Source: an uncultured Bacilli bacterium (GTDB taxonomy: Bacteria; Bacillota_I; Bacilli_A; RF39; UBA660). From it: a DNA stretch of 29,007 nt. Shown here piece by piece: positions 7,171 through 15,704 of this stretch. The notes under the pieces are model-generated. The model ran no database searches. It saw only the letters and a list, made by a program, of their open reading frames with translations, and was not told the origin of the DNA. The translations under genes and the position numbers were made by a program. The stretch is taken from NCBI GenBank assembly GCA_944373065.1, contig CALWAJ010000005.1, positions 1 through 29,007 on the forward strand, read 5' to 3'. The stretch's first letter is position 1, and each line of letters starts with the position of its first letter.

Positions 7171-8076
7171 ATGAGAAAAGTTAATACAATTGTTAAGAAG
7201 GCTGATATAGTTAAATTAAAAAGTTATTATGGAGAAGCCCTAAATAATCCTTTGTTTAAAGAATATGTAGATAAATTAGACTTAAGTGATGATGTTTTAA
7301 TAAACTATACATCAAATATTGAAGATTGCCTTAAAGAAGAAGAAAACTGTAAAAACTGTCCTTCACTTAAATCTTGTCCTAATACTTTAAAAGGCCATGT
7401 TTTAACTGCTATAAAAGATAATGATGCTCTTAACTTTTCTTATTTACCTTGTAAAAAGTTTATAAAAGAAGAAAAAAGCTATGCTTATAAGAAAAATATT
7501 AGATGTTTTGATATTCCTAAAGATATTAGTAATGCTTCTTTTAAAGATGCTTATCGTGATGATAATAAAAGATTGCCAATATTTAAATATTTTAAAGAAT
7601 TTATAGATGATTATCTAAACAAAAAACAAGTTAAAGGCCTATATTTAAGTGGTTCCTTTGGAAGTGGTAAAACCTATCTAATCGCTGCTTTATTCAATGA
7701 ACTTGCTAAAAAAGATATAAGCTCTGCCTTAGTTTATTATCCAGAACTATTAAGAACTTTAAAATCATCATTTCAGACTGATTATGAAGAGAAATTTAAC
7801 TATATTAAAACAGTTCCCTTACTACTTATTGATGATATAGGAGCAGAAAATACAACCTCTTGGAGTCGTGATGAAGTCTTAGGACCAATTCTTCAATATC
7901 GTATGGAAGAAGAACTACCAACATTCTTTACTTCTAATTTAACTTTAAAAGAATTAGAGGCTAATCTTAGTACTACAAGTGATGGTGTTTCTAAAATAAA
8001 AGCTAAGAGAATTGTTGAGAGAATTAAACAATTGACTACTTCTTTAGAATTAGTTAGTAAAAATAGAAGAAATTAA
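7171..8076 (+). CDS. dnaI: Primosomal helicase loader DnaI
   Basis: A 301-aa AAA+ protein matching DnaI, which loads the replicative helicase DnaC(Bacilli)/DnaB onto DNA. The N-terminal part binds helicase and carries a zinc site with spacing like B. subtilis DnaI: C60-x2-C63, H76, C94. The C-terminal AAA+ domain shows Walker A GSFGSGKT (161-168), Walker B LLLIDDIG, a sensor-1-like TFFTSN and an Arg-rich RIVERI segment near the end. Length is normal. It stands alone, with its own promoter, between a surface-protein pair and the polysaccharide operon; its usual partner DnaB/DnaD-type gene is not here. Confidence 0.9.
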   Translation: MRKVNTIVKKADIVKLKSYYGEALNNPLFKEYVDKLDLSDDVLINYTSNIEDCLKEEENCKNCPSLKSCPNTLKGHVLTAIKDNDALNFSYLPCKKFIKEEKSYAYKKNIRCFDIPKDISNASFKDAYRDDNKRLPIFKYFKEFIDDYLNKKQVKGLYLSGSFGSGKTYLIAALFNELAKKDISSALVYYPELLRTLKSSFQTDYEEKFNYIKTVPLLLIDDIGAENTTSWSRDEVLGPILQYRMEEELPTFFTSNLTLKELEANLSTTSDGVSKIKAKRIVERIKQLTTSLELVSKNRRN

Positions 8077-8131
8077 TTTAAAAAGAACCTATTCTATGAT
8101 ATTATTAAAGTAATTAGAAAGGTTTTTTGTT

Positions 8132-9379
8132 ATGAAAGAAAAAATAGTTAAACTAATAGAATTGTTTTTAATATTAAGTCCTTTATTTGATATGTTAACA
8201 GCATTTATGCTTCAAGTATTAAATATAGACTTTACTATTGGTATGATTGTTAGATTTATTATTATCTTAATATGCCTACTTTATCTAGTGTTTATTTATA
8301 AAAGAAAAGATAAAAAATACTTATTACTAATATTAGGCAGTATCTTTATCTATTTAATTATCTTTTTATTAGTCATGGGTGTAAATAAAGATATAAACAT
8401 ACTGCTCTATGAAGCGAAAAATGCTCTTAAAACATTTTATTTACCAATATTATTAATAACTTTCTATGCTATTAGTAAAGATAATAATAATTTTATTAAC
8501 AATAAAATTATTATAACTACGTACATTATTTATCTCTTAGGTATCTTTATTCCTGATATTTTAGGAATAGGTTTTGATAGTTATGAAGTAACTAAAACAG
8601 GTAGTATTGGCTTTTTTAATACTGCTAATGAAATAAGTGCTATCATCTCGATTTTAATGCCAATTTTCCTACTTTATCTTTATAATAAGAAAAACTTTGT
8701 TCTAACCGTACTCTTAGTAGGAGTATTAGTTTTTGATATTTTAAGTATGGGTACTAAAGGACCACTTCTTTCCTTTCTTATTATAATAGGAGTAGTTCTA
8801 CTTATTTATTTTATCTATTTAATAAAAGAGAAGTGTTATAAGAAAATATCTATCTTACTATTATTATTAGCATTACTTACTAGTTTTATGGTTATTAATT
8901 TACCTAAAACAGCTTTTTATAAGAACATTGAAATACACCTAGACTTTCTTAAAGTAGATAGTATCTTTGATGTCTTTACCGACTATGAACTATTTGATCA
9001 CTTTATCTTTAGTTCAAGGTTAAAGTTCTTAAATAATACCTTTAATGATTATAAGGAATCTAACACTTTAGAAAAAATATTTGGTATCGGTTATTATGAA
9101 AATGAAGAAGATACGAAGATGATAGAAATGGATTATTTTGATATTCTATTTAGACATGGTATCGTAGGTTTTGCTCTTTATATGAGTATATTTATCTATT
9201 TCCTAGTAAAAGCTTTTAAATATACTAAAACTATTAAAGATAGTCCTACTAAAGTATGTAATTATTTATCCCTCTTCTTAATAATTACTTTATCCCTAAT
9301 CACAGGGCACGTCTTATTAGCACCATCAGTTAGTATCTTTGTGGCCTTGATATTACAAAGAAAAGAGGTAATAAAATGA
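8132..9379 (+). CDS. O-antigen ligase/polymerase-like membrane protein
   Basis: A 415-aa protein with about ten hydrophobic helices spread over its length. The family-typical start ELFLILSPLFDMLTAFML is present, as is a larger loop before residue 340 and the RHGIVGFALYM segment near 338-350, as in the Wzy/WaaL (O-antigen ligase) family. These proteins join or polymerise lipid-linked glycans at the outer face of the membrane. In a Gram-positive this means a wall or capsule polysaccharide, not LPS. The site AGAAAGG precedes the ATG by 10 bases. It is first in an operon that continues with a glycosyltransferase (4-nt overlap) and the dTDP-rhamnose genes. Confidence 0.8.
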   Translation: MKEKIVKLIELFLILSPLFDMLTAFMLQVLNIDFTIGMIVRFIIILICLLYLVFIYKRKDKKYLLLILGSIFIYLIIFLLVMGVNKDINILLYEAKNALKTFYLPILLITFYAISKDNNNFINNKIIITTYIIYLLGIFIPDILGIGFDSYEVTKTGSIGFFNTANEISAIISILMPIFLLYLYNKKNFVLTVLLVGVLVFDILSMGTKGPLLSFLIIIGVVLLIYFIYLIKEKCYKKISILLLLLALLTSFMVINLPKTAFYKNIEIHLDFLKVDSIFDVFTDYELFDHFIFSSRLKFLNNTFNDYKESNTLEKIFGIGYYENEEDTKMIEMDYFDILFRHGIVGFALYMSIFIYFLVKAFKYTKTIKDSPTKVCNYLSLFLIITLSLITGHVLLAPSVSIFVALILQRKEVIK

Positions 9380-10242
9380 GAAAACTAGTATTTGTTATTG
9401 TTAATTATAACGACTATAAAACAACTAAAAGACTTATAGATAATATTAAAGATTATAAAGTAATTGATGATATCTATGTTGTTGATAATCATTCAACTGA
9501 TGATTCCTATGAAAAGTTAAAGAAACTAAAGATAGATAAATTGACTGTTGTTAGAACTTTCTATAATAATGGCTTTGCCTATGCCTTAAATTATGGTGCT
9601 AAAGAAGTAATGAAAAAATATAAGAAAGCAGACTTTATCTTTTCTAATTCAGATATAATTATTAATAGTAATGAAAACTTAGAAGAATTAAAGAAACTAT
9701 TAGATAAAAAAGAGATAGGACTTCTTGGACCGGTTGTCTTTGAACATGGAAGACTAAATAGAGGTTGGCACTATCCAACTCCCAAAAGTGAAATACTTAG
9801 TAACTTACCATTTATAGGAAGAAAATTTAAAAAGAAAAGTTATTACCCTGATAATTACTATAAAGGAGAACTAACTTATGTAGATGTCTTATCATTCTGT
9901 TTTTTCTTAACAAAAAGCGAAATCTTAGAAAAAGTTAACTTTTTTGATGAAAATACTTTTCTTTACTATGAAGAAAATATTATGGCTAGTAAATTAAAAA
10001 AGACTAATTATAAAACTGCTATCGCCAATAACATAACAATTATTCATGACCATTCTGTTAGTGTTGATAAGAGTATTAATTATATTAATAAATTTAAAAT
10101 ACTAAAAAGAAGTCAAGTATATTTTGAGAGTGTTTATAATAAAGCTAGTAAAGTAGAAATGTTTTTCTTAAAACTTACAATAAAATTAACTTTAATGACT
10201 TTATATGTTAGAATATTTATTAAAGGAGGATTAAAAAAATGA
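9376..10242 (+). CDS. Family 2 glycosyltransferase, rhamnosyltransferase-like
   Basis: A 288-aa GT2 (GT-A fold) protein. The nucleotide-binding start is VFVIVNYNDYKTTKRLI, followed by VVDNHSTDDS and the DxD-equivalent NSDI near residue 92. The late acceptor-site region FDENTFLYYEE is typical of rhamnosyltransferases of this family. With dTDP-rhamnose genes directly downstream, transfer of rhamnose to a lipid-linked glycan is a reasonable inference; the exact linkage cannot be read. The C-terminus has a hydrophobic helix that may sit on the membrane. Both ends overlap neighbours by ATGA, so it is translationally coupled. Confidence 0.85.
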   Translation: MRKLVFVIVNYNDYKTTKRLIDNIKDYKVIDDIYVVDNHSTDDSYEKLKKLKIDKLTVVRTFYNNGFAYALNYGAKEVMKKYKKADFIFSNSDIIINSNENLEELKKLLDKKEIGLLGPVVFEHGRLNRGWHYPTPKSEILSNLPFIGRKFKKKSYYPDNYYKGELTYVDVLSFCFFLTKSEILEKVNFFDENTFLYYEENIMASKLKKTNYKTAIANNITIIHDHSVSVDKSINYINKFKILKRSQVYFESVYNKASKVEMFFLKLTIKLTLMTLYVRIFIKGGLKK

Positions 10243-11111
10243 AAGGAATAATTTTAGCAGGGGGAAGTGGAACTAGACTTTATCCCCTTACAGAAGTAAC
10301 GAGTAAACAACTAATGCCCATTTATGATAAACCTATGATATATTATCCTTTATCTGTCTTAATGCAAGCGAAGATAAGAGATATTTTAATTATATCAACT
10401 CCTAAAGATTTACCTAGATTTAAAGAATTATTAGGAGATGGAACTAAATTTGGCGTTAATTTCTCATATGTAGAACAACCTAGTCCTGATGGACTTGCCC
10501 AAGCTTTTCTTTTAGGAGAAGAGTTTATTGGAAATGATAGTTGTTGTATGGTCTTAGGTGATAATATATTCTATGGACCTAATTTAAGTGAAGTCTTAGA
10601 AAGAGCGGTTAATAATGCTAAAGATGGTAATGCTACAGTCTTTGGTTATCATGTTCATGATCCTGAACGTTTTGGTATTGTAGAATTTGATAAACAAGGA
10701 AATGTTAAAAGTGTTGAAGAAAAACCTACTGAGCCTAAGAGTAATTATGCTATAACAGGATTATATTTTTATGATAAAACAGTAGTAGAGAAAGCTAAAA
10801 AGCTAACACCATCGAAAAGAGGAGAATTAGAAATAACTGATTTAAATAGATTATTTTTAATGGAAGATAAACTTAAGGTCATAACTCTTAATGAAGGTTA
10901 TGGTTGGTTTGATACAGGTACTTTTAAAAGCTTATTTGATGCTACTAACTTTGTTGCAACTATTCAAGAACATCAAAATATTACTATTTGTTGTCCTGAA
11001 GAGATAGCTTATAAAAATGGTTGGTTAACAAAAGAAGAAGTATTAAAACAAGCAGAAGTTATGAAAAAAAATACTTATGGTAGGCATTTAATGGAAATAG
11101 TAAAGGAGTAG
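10239..11111 (+). CDS. rfbA: Glucose-1-phosphate thymidylyltransferase
   Basis: 290 aa, full length for RmlA/RfbA, which makes dTDP-glucose from dTTP and glucose-1-phosphate. It has the nucleotidyltransferase signature GGSGTRLYPLT at 8-18, KQLMPIYDKPMIYYPL, the metal/sugar site LGDNIFYGP, EEKP near 161-164 and GYGWFDTGT near 219. A strong AAGGAGG site sits before the ATG, which overlaps the GT2 stop codon. This is the first step of the dTDP-L-rhamnose pathway. Confidence 0.93.
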   Translation: MKGIILAGGSGTRLYPLTEVTSKQLMPIYDKPMIYYPLSVLMQAKIRDILIISTPKDLPRFKELLGDGTKFGVNFSYVEQPSPDGLAQAFLLGEEFIGNDSCCMVLGDNIFYGPNLSEVLERAVNNAKDGNATVFGYHVHDPERFGIVEFDKQGNVKSVEEKPTEPKSNYAITGLYFYDKTVVEKAKKLTPSKRGELEITDLNRLFLMEDKLKVITLNEGYGWFDTGTFKSLFDATNFVATIQEHQNITICCPEEIAYKNGWLTKEEVLKQAEVMKKNTYGRHLMEIVKE

Positions 11112-11113
11112 TT

Positions 11114-11686
11114 ATGAAAGTAATAGAAACAGAAATTTTAGATTGTTATATTTTAGAACCAGCTAAATTTGGTGATGAAAGAGGATATTTCTCTCCATAT
11201 TATATTGAAAAAGAACTAAAAGAACTAGGCTTTCTTGGTGTTAAACAAGCTAATAGAAGTATGAGTTCTAAAGGAGTAGTTAGAGGCTTACACTTTCAAG
11301 AAGATCCTATGTGTCAAGCTAAGATTGTAGAAGTTATTAAAGGTTCTGCTATTGATGTAGTAGTAGATATTAGAAAAGATTCTCTTACTTATGGAAAACA
11401 TATTGCCGTTAAACTAACTGCTGATAATAATAGACAACTATATGTTCCAAGAGGATTTGCTCATGGTTTTATCTCACTAGAAGATAACACTGTTTTTCAG
11501 TATCTAGTAGATAATGATTATGCACCTGATAAAGAAGGAGGAATTCTTTGGAATGACCCTGATCTTGGTATTGATTGGGATAAACTCTTTAAAGAAAATG
11601 GTATTGATAAGCCAATATTATCTGATAAAGATAAAATACATCCAAGACTTAAAGACTCTAAAGTCGTATTTACAAGGAGGAAATAA
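11114..11686 (+). CDS. rfbC: dTDP-4-dehydrorhamnose 3,5-epimerase
   Basis: 190 aa, the usual RmlC/RfbC size, with a cupin fold. RGYFSPYY and RGLHFQ (the His is the catalytic base) are followed by KIVEVIKGSAIDVVVDIR and the YVPRGFAHGF strand. It epimerises dTDP-4-keto-6-deoxyglucose at C3 and C5. It starts two bases after rfbA, with AAAGGAG as ribosome site inside the end of rfbA, and shares one base with rfbD. Confidence 0.93.
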   Translation: MKVIETEILDCYILEPAKFGDERGYFSPYYIEKELKELGFLGVKQANRSMSSKGVVRGLHFQEDPMCQAKIVEVIKGSAIDVVVDIRKDSLTYGKHIAVKLTADNNRQLYVPRGFAHGFISLEDNTVFQYLVDNDYAPDKEGGILWNDPDLGIDWDKLFKENGIDKPILSDKDKIHPRLKDSKVVFTRRK

Positions 11687-12558
11687 TGAAATACTTAATT
11701 ACAGGTTATAAAGGACAATTAGGATATGATATAAAAAGAGAATTATTAAAAAGAGGAGTAGATGAAAACTCTATACTTGCTGTTGATAAAGAAGAGATGG
11801 ATATCACTAATAAAGATGAAGTTTTTAAAGTAATATTGGATTTTAGACCTGATATTATCTTTCATTGTGCAGCCTATACTGCCGTTGATAAAGCAGAAGA
11901 TGATGAAGATAATGCTTATAAAATTAATGTAACAGGTACTAAAAACATCGTCGATGCTTCCCTAGAAATAAACTCTACCGTACTTTATATGTCAACAGAT
12001 TATGTCTTTGATGGTACGAAAGAAGGATATTATACAGAAGAAGATGAGGTAAATCCTAAAAGTGTTTATGGTAAGACTAAATACTTAGGCGAAGAAGAAG
12101 TTAGACGTAATAACAAGCATTTTATTACAAGAATCTCTTGGGTTTTTGGTATTAATGGTCATAACTTCATTAAAACAATGTTAAAACTAGCCGATAATCA
12201 TAAAGAAGTTAATGTTGTAAATAATCAAATAGGAAGTCCTACTTATACAGTAGATTTAGCGAAAGTCCTAGTAGATATGACAAATACTACTAAATATGGT
12301 ACTTATAACGTTACTAATGACTTATACTGTAGTTGGGCTGAGTTTGCTAAAGACATATTCGCTATAAATAATAAAGATGTAAAGGTAAATGAAGTAAGTA
12401 CAGAAGAGTATTTAAAAATAACTAACACTAAACAAGCTTATAGACCAAGAAACTCTAAATTAAGTAAAGAAAAACTAATAAATATGGGCTTTACGATGTT
12501 ACCTAGTTATAAAGATGCTCTAAAACGCTATAAAGAAGAATTAGATAATACAAAATAG
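11686..12558 (+). CDS. rfbD: dTDP-4-dehydrorhamnose reductase
   Basis: 290 aa, an extended short-chain dehydrogenase. It has the NAD(P)-binding GYKGQLGYDI at 7-16, the MDITN segment, AAYTAVDKAEDD, MSTDYVFDG and the catalytic YGKTK (Tyr/Lys pair). It completes dTDP-L-rhamnose. Its ATG shares the last A of the rfbC stop (TAATG), with AGGAGG just upstream. The 4,6-dehydratase rfbB, needed between rfbA and rfbC, is not in the window. Confidence 0.93.
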   Translation: MKYLITGYKGQLGYDIKRELLKRGVDENSILAVDKEEMDITNKDEVFKVILDFRPDIIFHCAAYTAVDKAEDDEDNAYKINVTGTKNIVDASLEINSTVLYMSTDYVFDGTKEGYYTEEDEVNPKSVYGKTKYLGEEEVRRNNKHFITRISWVFGINGHNFIKTMLKLADNHKEVNVVNNQIGSPTYTVDLAKVLVDMTNTTKYGTYNVTNDLYCSWAEFAKDIFAINNKDVKVNEVSTEEYLKITNTKQAYRPRNSKLSKEKLINMGFTMLPSYKDALKRYKEELDNTK

Positions 12559-12571
12559 AAAGGTTTTAATT

Positions 12572-13468
12572 ATGCTTAAAGTTAAAAATATTGTTAAATA
12601 CTATGGAAATAATAAAGCCGTTGATAATCTATCTTTTGAAGTTAAAGATGGAGAAATCTTTGGCTTACTTGGAGAAAATGGAGCAGGTAAGACAACAACT
12701 TTTAGAATTATTATGGGCTTAATTGAAGCGAACAGTGGAGAAGTATTACTTGATGGTAAAAAGATTGACTATAGTATTACTGATAAAATAGGTTTTGTTA
12801 CTGAAGAGAGAAGCTTACTTACTAAGCTTACCGTATTAGAACAACTTAAATTCTATGGTGTTTTAAAAGGACTAGATGAAAGATTAATTGAAAAAGATAT
12901 AGATAAATGGTTAGAAAGATTTTCTATTACTAGTTATAAAAATAGAAAAATAAAAGAATTATCTAAAGGTAATCAACAAAAAATACAATTTATCTCTGCT
13001 ATCATTAATCATCCTAAACTATTAATATTAGATGAACCTTTTACAGGTCTTGATCCTATAAACGTTAAAATGATGAAAGATGCTATATACGAACTTCAAA
13101 AAGAAGGTACATCTATTATCTTTTCATCACATCAAATGGAATATATTGAAGACTTCTGTGAAAAACTAGTAATTCTTGTCAAAGGTCATCCTGTTGTAAG
13201 TGGTTCTCTAAAACAAATAAAAGAAGACTTTGGTATTAAAAACATTATGTTAAGAGGAGAAGATTTACCTTTAGATAAAATAAAAGCTGTTAAAGGAGTA
13301 TTAGGTATATCTAAAGTAAAAGGAGAAATAGAAGTAAAAATAAAAGATAAAAACGTCGCTCCTAAAATTTTCTCATTAATAAAAAACTCTAATATTACTA
13401 AATATGATGTTGTAGAGCCAACCTTAAATGAAATCTTCATAGCGAAAGTAGGTGGTATCCATGAATAG
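12572..13468 (+). CDS. ABC transporter ATP-binding protein, NatA/YhaQ-like
   Basis: 298 aa. Walker A GENGAGKT (34-41), the FVTEERSLLTKLTVLEQL segment in place of the Q-loop, the signature LSKGNQQK, Walker B LLILDEPFTGLDP and the switch SSHQME. The C-terminal domain ends in EPTLNEIFIAKVGG, the DUF4162 hallmark of NatA/YhaQ-type exporters. The EERSLL segment favours YhaQ over polysaccharide exporters of the Wzt type. It partners the permease that follows with 8-nt overlap. Substrate unknown; Na+ or a drug/peptide is possible. It lies 13 bases after rfbD and is probably in the same transcript. Confidence 0.88.
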   Translation: MLKVKNIVKYYGNNKAVDNLSFEVKDGEIFGLLGENGAGKTTTFRIIMGLIEANSGEVLLDGKKIDYSITDKIGFVTEERSLLTKLTVLEQLKFYGVLKGLDERLIEKDIDKWLERFSITSYKNRKIKELSKGNQQKIQFISAIINHPKLLILDEPFTGLDPINVKMMKDAIYELQKEGTSIIFSSHQMEYIEDFCEKLVILVKGHPVVSGSLKQIKEDFGIKNIMLRGEDLPLDKIKAVKGVLGISKVKGEIEVKIKDKNVAPKIFSLIKNSNITKYDVVEPTLNEIFIAKVGGIHE

Positions 13469-14771
13469 AAAATTCTTATATTTAACAAAAGTTAGTTTAA
13501 GAAAAAAGTTTAAGACTAAATGGTTTGTTATTACTAATATAATACTTGCAGTCGCTATAATTCTTCTTTTGAATATTAACTCAATCGTATCTTTCTTTGG
13601 AGGAGACTTTGATAGTAAGACTAATATAATTGTTATAGATAATGATACTGATAGTTATACTTTATTTGAAAAAAATATAGAAAGTTATGCTAGTAGTCTA
13701 AATGATGATGATATGAAAATAACGGTTAAAAAAACTGATAAGACTGCTAAAGAACTAAAAGAAGATTTAAAAGATGATGAGATATTAGTAGAACTAAACA
13801 GTGATAATACAGAATATTTAAAAGCTAAAGTTACTTCTAATGAGAAAATAGATACCCTAACTTATCAAGTACTATCACAAAGTTTAAACTCTACTAAGAC
13901 TACTATTGCCATGGCTATTAATAATATAGATGCTACTACTTTAAATAATATATCAAGTCCTGTTACAATAGATAGAGTAGTTCTTAATGAAGATAATAAT
14001 GTTGATGAAAATATGGGACTTATTATGAGTAGTGTCTTTCCAACTATTATTTTACCATTCTTCATGTTAACTATGATTTTAATCCAAATGGTAGGAGGAG
14101 AAATTTGCGAAGAGAAGACAACTCGTAGTATGGAAATAATCATATCTAATGTTTCTCCTAAACAACACTTAATGTCAAAGATACTAGCTAGTAATATTTT
14201 TGTTATTGTCCAAGGATTACTTTTAGTAGTTTATGCATGTTTAGGTCTATTAATAAGTACAAATATGTTAAGTAGTAGTATGGCTCTACCTAGTGAAGTT
14301 ACATCAATCCTTGATAGTTTAGTATCGCAAGGCTTTATAGAAAAGTTAATCTATGTAATACCCCTAACTTTAATCTTAATAGTACTATCATTTTTAGCCT
14401 ATTCAATAGTAGCAGGAATCCTTGCTTCTATGACCGTTAATATGGAAGATTTTTCTCAGTTACAAACACCTTTAGTATTTATTTCTTTAGGAGGATATTA
14501 CTTAGCCATGATGGCAGGAATGTTCAATGGTTCACTTCTTATTAGAGTATTATCTTATGTACCATTCTTATCATCATTCGTTAGTCCTAGTCTTTATATG
14601 ATGGGAGAAATAGGATTAATTGATATAGTAATATCTATTGTCATTTTGATTCTATTTATATATTTGATATTACATTTTGGTATTAAAGTATATAAAGTAG
14701 GTATTCTTAATTATTCTAATGAAAAAGTATGGAGCAAATTCTTTAAAGCTTTTAAAAGTAAAGATGTATAA
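13461..14771 (+). CDS. ABC-2 type permease, NatB/YhaP-like
   Basis: 436 aa from the ATG at 13461; the GGTGG ribosome site at 13451-13455 supports it over an in-frame GTG at 13452. One N-terminal helix (~20-40) is followed by a large extracellular domain (~45-180) and then five or more helices to the end. This is the ABC-2 exporter layout, with GGEICEEKTTRSMEIIISNVSP as the conserved cytoplasmic motif between helices. It overlaps the ATPase gene by 8 nt. Together they form a NatAB/YhaQP-like exporter that closes the polysaccharide operon; whether it serves that operon is unclear. Confidence 0.88.
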   Translation: MNRKFLYLTKVSLRKKFKTKWFVITNIILAVAIILLLNINSIVSFFGGDFDSKTNIIVIDNDTDSYTLFEKNIESYASSLNDDDMKITVKKTDKTAKELKEDLKDDEILVELNSDNTEYLKAKVTSNEKIDTLTYQVLSQSLNSTKTTIAMAINNIDATTLNNISSPVTIDRVVLNEDNNVDENMGLIMSSVFPTIILPFFMLTMILIQMVGGEICEEKTTRSMEIIISNVSPKQHLMSKILASNIFVIVQGLLLVVYACLGLLISTNMLSSSMALPSEVTSILDSLVSQGFIEKLIYVIPLTLILIVLSFLAYSIVAGILASMTVNMEDFSQLQTPLVFISLGGYYLAMMAGMFNGSLLIRVLSYVPFLSSFVSPSLYMMGEIGLIDIVISIVILILFIYLILHFGIKVYKVGILNYSNEKVWSKFFKAFKSKDV

Positions 14772-14779
14772 AATTTGTA

Positions 14780-14808
14780 TTGCAATTCATTAAATTTTGT
14801 TATAAAGT
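14780..14808 (+). promoter_or_regulatory. Possible promoter of the HipA/HIRAN cluster
   Basis: TTGCAA (14780-14785), a 17-bp spacer and TAAAGT (14803-14808); TATAAA at 14801 is an alternative -10 with short spacing. An AGAGGTG ribosome site follows before 14833. Confidence 0.4.
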
Positions 14809-14832
14809 ATATGTATCAAGAGAGGTGCACTA

Positions 14833-15090
14833 ATGAGAAAATACCCTATTAAGTTACCACCTAAAGATTTTGAGTTTTTAGATACAACTTATAATGCTAA
14901 AGGAACAAGAGAAAAGAAATTAGTAATAGATAATCACAATCAACTTGCCTTTTTTAAATATCAAGGAAAAAACTATATTGTTAGTGAGGCTTGTTCTGAA
15001 AAAATATGTTATGAAATTGCTAAAGTTCTTGGATATGACTGTGCAAGAATAGAACTAGCTGAAGATAGCAATGGTAATTTAGAGTTTTGA
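14833..15090 (+). CDS. HipA-like kinase, N-terminal fragment
   Basis: 85 aa, with an AGAGGTG ribosome site 7 bases before the ATG. It contains the part of a HipA-type Ser/Thr kinase N-lobe that ends in YIVSEACSEKICYEIAK and VLGYDCARIELAED. In intact relatives this is followed directly by the rest of the kinase. Here the frame ends at TGA 15088-15090 within GAGTTTTGAATT, and the remaining domain continues in the -1 frame from TTG 15087. On its own this piece lacks every catalytic residue. It is either the front half of a frameshifted gene, a split protein, or a product of slippage at the T4 run. Confidence 0.65.
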   Translation: MRKYPIKLPPKDFEFLDTTYNAKGTREKKLVIDNHNQLAFFKYQGKNYIVSEACSEKICYEIAKVLGYDCARIELAEDSNGNLEF

Positions 15091-15704
15091 ATTATTTGTT
15101 TGTTAGAATAAACAGTATTGAACATAGTGATGCAATTGATTATTTAAATATTCATGATAAAGAAAGATCAAAATTTTATACTATTTCTAATATAAAGACT
15201 ACATTGGATAATTTAGATAAAAATCTATTTAACGGTTTTCTAAAAATAATGTTATTTGATGCATTAGTAGGAGAGCAGGATCGTCACGAAGAAAATTGGG
15301 GTATTAAAAAAATTAATGGCCAATATATAATTTCACCTCTTTATGATAATGGCTGTAGTCTGTTAAGAGAGTTTAAAGATGAAACTTTTGCCGAAAAATA
15401 TTATGAAGGTAAAAAAGATTTTGATGCTTATATTAAAAGAAGTATGACGATAATATATAAAGAGGATGGAAAAAGTCGTTATAAACATTTTGAACTTATT
15501 AAATACTTAAATAAATATTATCATAATGTTCTTATAAAAGAAGTAGAAAAATTGTATAGATTAAAAGATAAAAATATTGAAAATATAGTAAATAAAATTC
15601 CTAATGAATTATTAACTAAGAGGCATAAAGCTTATATAATAACTTATCTAAAAAAAAGAAGAGATATCATTATAAATATAGTGAAGGGTGATAATAATGA
15701 ATAA
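15087..15704 (+). CDS. HipA-like kinase, C-terminal catalytic part
   Basis: 205 aa, starting at a TTG that overlaps the previous stop. It carries the HipA_C catalytic elements: LFDALVGEQDRHEENWG (~56-72), where Asp of DRH is the expected catalytic base and Asn the metal ligand, and ISPLYDNGCSL (~83-93), with the DFG-like Asp. The catalytic set therefore looks intact even though the N-lobe is in another frame. HipA kinases phosphorylate translation components (GltX in E. coli) and are restrained by HipB; no HTH antitoxin is next to it. It overlaps the HIRAN gene by 8 nt, indicating one operon. Confidence 0.7.
   Translation: MNYLFVRINSIEHSDAIDYLNIHDKERSKFYTISNIKTTLDNLDKNLFNGFLKIMLFDALVGEQDRHEENWGIKKINGQYIISPLYDNGCSLLREFKDETFAEKYYEGKKDFDAYIKRSMTIIYKEDGKSRYKHFELIKYLNKYYHNVLIKEVEKLYRLKDKNIENIVNKIPNELLTKRHKAYIITYLKKRRDIIINIVKGDNNE

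Noticed and set aside
8078..8125. Terminator between dnaI and the polysaccharide operon (AACCT...AGGTTTTTT).
   Set aside because: Only five base pairs around a loop of about 25 bases; the AAGG is better explained as the ribosome site of the next gene.
11514..11711. A 65-codon plus-strand frame inside rfbC/rfbD.
   Set aside because: It overlaps two well-supported genes in another frame and has no ribosome site or family resemblance.
12572..14771. Polysaccharide exporter (Wzm/Wzt) serving the rhamnose operon.
   Set aside because: The ATPase ends in a DUF4162-type tail and the permease has the large N-terminal extracytoplasmic domain of NatB/YhaP-type exporters, unlike Wzm.
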